A stretch of DNA of 9,180 nucleotides, taken from assembly GCA_013812995.1 (NCBI GenBank), contig JACCSL010000934.1, positions 1 to 9,180 of the forward strand. The letters are read 5' to 3'. Below the pieces are notes generated by a model, which searched no databases, had not been told where the DNA came from, and was given only the letters and a program-made list of their open reading frames with translations. Below are positions 6,488 through 9,180 of this stretch, in pieces (within the stretch, counting starts at the first letter, position 1; each line of letters starts with the position of its first letter). This stretch comes from Ardenticatenales bacterium (GTDB lineage Bacteria; Chloroflexota; Anaerolineae; Ardenticatenales; Ardenticatenaceae). Position numbers and translations under genes: made by a program.

Positions 6488-6930
6488 ACGTCGGCGATCT
6501 GATGTCCACCCAATTAATTACCATCGAGCCAGAGCAAGACCTGGGGGTAGTGCTGGCGCTGATGCATGAGTTTGACATCCATAGCCTGCCCGTCGTGGAG
6601 CGGGCAACGGGGCGTCTGGTGGGGATTATCTCCGCGCGCGATGTGCGCCTGGCGATAGACTCGCCCTTCTCATCCCCGGACGATGAGCAGGCAGCCAATC
6701 ACCTTGAGTCTGTGTACGTGGGGGAGGTGATGAGCACCTCCCTCGTTGTGATTGGCCCTGGCGCGACGGTGGGCGATGCCGCGCGCCGGATGCTCTCGCA
6801 CAAGGTAAATGGCCTGCCTGTCGTCCAGATGGACAACATAGGCAATACACGACTTATCGGCCTGATTACGACCAGCGACCTGCTGCGCTATCTGGCCGAT
6901 CTGGAGGGCGACAAGCCAGTGGAGGGATAA
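6484..6930 (+). CDS. CBS-pair protein (second of two)
   Basis: A 148-residue Bateman module whose GTG start overlaps the stop of the preceding gene (GTGA, 4 bp), indicating translational coupling; GAGGAG just upstream serves as ribosome-binding site. Both CBS domains keep the adenylate-contact motif: GIISARD (47-53) and GLITTSD (126-132). DLMSTQLITIEPEQDL and EVMSTSLVVIGPGATV open the two domains. It resembles its neighbour in architecture and is probably a tandem-duplication product; it lacks the long acidic tail. The two may form homo- or heterodimeric rings as CBS pairs commonly do. Its stop directly abuts the end of the convergent sensor gene, with no room for a separate terminator. Confidence 0.88.
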   Translation: MNVGDLMSTQLITIEPEQDLGVVLALMHEFDIHSLPVVERATGRLVGIISARDVRLAIDSPFSSPDDEQAANHLESVYVGEVMSTSLVVIGPGATVGDAARRMLSHKVNGLPVVQMDNIGNTRLIGLITTSDLLRYLADLEGDKPVEG

Positions 6931-8859
6931 TCAGATGCCGCTCTCCTTGGCCATCTGCTCCTCCATCTGGCTGATCGCTCTTGCCAGCTCTTCGATGGCC
7001 GCTCGCTGCTTTCGATAGAGATCAGATTCGCTCATCGCCAGGCTCATGGCGACATCGCGGGCACGTCGCCCCTGGATGTATTTCAGGTCGAGAATGTTAT
7101 AGAGCAACCACTCCTGCGTGGTCATCTCGCGCTCCCCGGGCGGTTTCAGGTCATCCAGCGCATCAGTTAGAACCGCTCGCAGGGCGCGCGCCGGGCTGTT
7201 GTCATGCTTCTCCAGCTTGGCGCGCACGACTTTCATGGCAAGGAGCGGGCTCTCGGTGAGTCTCGGCCCGCCCCAGTAGTGCCCCAGCGCATCCCGCACC
7301 ATCTGCGTGAAGGTCTCGTCGTAGATGGGATTTAGCGAGGTTTCAATCTCGCCCAGGCTGCTCTCCGGATGCAGCGTCGCCGAGCGCCAGCGCTGGAGCG
7401 TTTCCATCTGAGGTGTCAACTGCTCCAGCAGCGCAAAGATGGTCTGTTGCAGGCGACGATCCTGGAGCGCAATCTCCGCCTGGCGCACATACTGGCGCAG
7501 CAGGGCGCTCTCGCGCTCAGTGAGCGGCTGCATTTCCTCGCCCGGCTCCACAGCCAGAAGCCCCAACGTGCCCTCATTGTCATCCGTGCGGAGAGGCAGC
7601 AGCCGAAAGGTTCCATGCTCCACCCAGCTCTCGATCTGCGCGGGCAGAAGCTCATCGCCCTCCAATTGCGCCAGGACCGTAGGCGTCAGAGATGCCAGCA
7701 GGGTGGCCGTTTTCTCTTTGGCCCCGCAGCTTGCCTCCGGGTGAAGCTCCCCGTTCACGACGCTGATGACCGCCCCATTCCGCGCACGCTGGAGATCGCA
7801 GAGCGCGGTCAGGATATTCTCCATCAGCTGTTGCAGGTCGCTGGAGGTCATCAGCCGCTCATCCAGGGAGCGCAGAATCTCGAACTCTTCGCGATTCTCC
7901 TGATAGGTCAGGTAATCCACCAGCGGGCGAAGAAAACGGAGCAGCACCTGGTAGAAGATGATGCCGCCCACGATGGCAAAGATGAGAATAGTCTCGCGCG
8001 GGGCACCCATGATGATCTCGACGCGCGGCACGATGAGGATAAGCATCAGCACAAAGACGCCAAGCACTGGCCCCCGCAGCATATACGTCAGGAAGGAGCG
8101 CTTGACCACCCGATCCGGGGCCAGGGAGCCCTGGTAAGCCACGCTGTAGGCCATTACCACGGTCATCACCGCCACGCCAAAGTTTCCTATGAGCAGGAGC
8201 CCCAGCAGTAGGGTTGGGCTGAGCAGAGTAGGCAATGAGGTAAAGATGAGGTAGGGATAGACCGCCAGCCCCGGTGCCGCGAAGGACGCCACCAGATAGC
8301 TCAGGCGGCGGCGGCTGGTGGGGGTGAGCGCGCGGCTGCGTGCCCAGAGGGTGTTGGCAAAGCCCCAGGCAGAGGCCAGGAAAAAGAAGAGGGCAAAGAG
8401 CCAGAACAGTGGGCCAGCGACCAGCTGCGGGGCCCAGGGCTCATACTTGATACTCTCCCCAACGACGAGATTCGTCATCAGGGCCATCACCACGAAGAGC
8501 AGCCCAACGGTATAACTGGCGAACACGGCGAGGCGACGGCGGCGGCTGCTGGCGTTGGTCGTGCGGAGCAGGGCATCGCTGAAATGAAGATAGGCCGCTG
8601 GTACCAGGGCGATGCCCACCCACTGAACCTTCAGCCAGGCGGTGGCTGCGCCCGTACTCACCTCCCGGCTGAGGATAATATCGCTTCCGTAAACCACAGA
8701 AACCAACGCCATCAGGGTGGCAAAGGTGCGGGCGACGCTGCTCCATAGGTTGTGGGTCATGATATAGATGACCAGGGAGAACGCCACGATCAGGTTGGCA
8801 GCCGAGAGGATGAGATTGAGAAAGCTGAGGACTGATACAAGGGTGAAGTAGTCTTGCAT
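6931..8859 (-). CDS. Multi-pass membrane sensor with GAF domain and HTH-like C-terminus
   Basis: A 642-residue protein. Hydrophobic segments lie near residues 6-34, 38-61, 76-98, 110-133, 146-172, 186-209, 213-243, 255-279 and 290-310, about nine helices; the first seven resemble the 7TM sensor region found before some histidine kinases. Residues 325-468 form a GAF-like ligand domain. The C-terminal part (about 535-630) contains QEWLLYNILDLKYIQG, RARDVAMSLAMSESDLYRKQ and an amphipathic helix, which reads like a helix-turn-helix output. No H-box, N-box or ATP-binding glycine motifs are present, so it is not a histidine kinase. It may sense a membrane or cytosolic signal and act directly on DNA or on a partner; this is inferred. 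It starts 33 bp after cdsA, likely on the same transcript, with a weak ribosome-binding site before ATG 8859. Confidence 0.8.
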   Translation of the reverse strand: MQDYFTLVSVLSFLNLILSAANLIVAFSLVIYIMTHNLWSSVARTFATLMALVSVVYGSDIILSREVSTGAATAWLKVQWVGIALVPAAYLHFSDALLRTTNASSRRRRLAVFASYTVGLLFVVMALMTNLVVGESIKYEPWAPQLVAGPLFWLFALFFFLASAWGFANTLWARSRALTPTSRRRLSYLVASFAAPGLAVYPYLIFTSLPTLLSPTLLLGLLLIGNFGVAVMTVVMAYSVAYQGSLAPDRVVKRSFLTYMLRGPVLGVFVLMLILIVPRVEIIMGAPRETILIFAIVGGIIFYQVLLRFLRPLVDYLTYQENREEFEILRSLDERLMTSSDLQQLMENILTALCDLQRARNGAVISVVNGELHPEASCGAKEKTATLLASLTPTVLAQLEGDELLPAQIESWVEHGTFRLLPLRTDDNEGTLGLLAVEPGEEMQPLTERESALLRQYVRQAEIALQDRRLQQTIFALLEQLTPQMETLQRWRSATLHPESSLGEIETSLNPIYDETFTQMVRDALGHYWGGPRLTESPLLAMKVVRAKLEKHDNSPARALRAVLTDALDDLKPPGEREMTTQEWLLYNILDLKYIQGRRARDVAMSLAMSESDLYRKQRAAIEELARAISQMEEQMAKESGI

Positions 8860-8892
8860 GAGTGTTTCTCAACCTGCCCGAACGACGAGTCT

Positions 8893-9180
8893 CTAGTAAA
8901 CGAACCAGTTGGCGAAGAAGTAGGCGACAATCGCGCCGAAGAGGATAGAGTCGATACGATCCAGCATCCCGCCATGCCCCGGAATCAGGTCGCCGGAGTC
9001 CTTGACCCCGACGCGACGCTTGAGCATGCTCTCCGCAAGGTCGCCGAAGACCGCTGAAGGACCGAGGAGGATACCAAAGAGGATGCCCTGCCACAGTTCC
9101 AGCCCGATCCACTGCGTTGAGGTGTAGATAGTGACAAGCAGGCCGACGAGAACACCGCCGAAGAAGCCCTCCCAGGTTTT
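8893..9180 (-). CDS. cdsA: Phosphatidate cytidylyltransferase, C-terminal part (runs off right edge)
   Basis: The last 95 residues of CdsA, ending at a TAG (8893-8895 on the plus strand). The visible part begins with KTWEGFFGG, a conserved stretch of the family, and has the PROSITE-type signature at visible residues 51-77: SMLKRRVGVKD followed by LIPGHGGMLDRID, with the Lys-Asp, His-Gly-Gly and Asp-Arg-x-Asp positions all present. Two hydrophobic segments (visible 9-20 and 28-48) and a last one (78-92) agree with an integral membrane enzyme. It makes CDP-diacylglycerol from phosphatidate and CTP, the entry to phospholipid synthesis. The end is followed closely by the sensor gene in the same direction. 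The N-terminal membrane part is outside the window. Confidence 0.93.
   Translation of the reverse strand, partial: KTWEGFFGGVLVGLLVTIYTSTQWIGLELWQGILFGILLGPSAVFGDLAESMLKRRVGVKDSGDLIPGHGGMLDRIDSILFGAIVAYFFANWFVY

Noticed and set aside
7369..8211. A 280-codon plus-strand open frame inside the sensor region
   Set aside because: The minus-strand sensor has coherent membrane helices and a GAF-like domain, whereas this frame is Gln/Arg/His-rich with no domain.

Overview
The window reads as chromosomal DNA of a GC-rich, free-living bacterium. Gene styles (a 7TM-GAF-HTH sensor, CBS-pair proteins, DUF1990-like proteins, an S9 peptidase, a type-2 ferredoxin-NADP reductase) recall Chloroflexota, perhaps Ktedonobacteria or relatives. 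This is inferred from remembered protein styles, not from a search.

Layout. Positions 1-268 (minus) hold the start of a small TPR protein that runs off the left edge. Positions 269-719 carry no gene but are rich in inverted repeats: an 18-bp pair enclosing 98 bp (305-438), a small two-hairpin cluster (472-513), and an 80-bp cloverleaf-forming repeat (570-649) framed by a further inverted repeat (523-541/672-690). Then come two overlapping plus-strand genes: a redoxin-TM-DUF1990-like protein (720-2246) and a stand-alone DUF1990-like protein (2239-2988). An S9-family peptidase follows (3093-4868). Behind a fair sigma70-like promoter lies a tight operon (4952-6930) of a ferredoxin/flavodoxin-NADP+ reductase-like flavoenzyme and two CBS-pair proteins. 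On the minus strand, cdsA (right edge, partial) is followed after 33 bp by a multi-pass membrane sensor with a GAF domain and a helix-turn-helix-like C-terminus but no kinase domain (6931-8859), which converges on the CBS operon with no gap.

The main discovery is at 966-968. The redoxin gene is interrupted by an in-frame TGA exactly where the catalytic Cys of a redoxin/deiodinase-like fold should be (HFGSFT-TGA-P). The same frame stays open on both sides, and the downstream translation completes the fold. A hairpin with a GGTC apical loop (981-994) begins 12 nt after the TGA, with spacing and loop bases like a bacterial SECIS element. The best reading is one 508-residue selenoprotein with selenocysteine at position 83, not two genes or a pseudogene. 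It has no Cys anywhere in its redoxin domain. Its fusion to a membrane segment and a DUF1990-like lipid/ligand-binding-type domain, with a DUF1990-like partner gene overlapping it, suggests a membrane-linked redox unit of unknown substrate. The Sec machinery (selA, selB, selC, selD) is not in the window.
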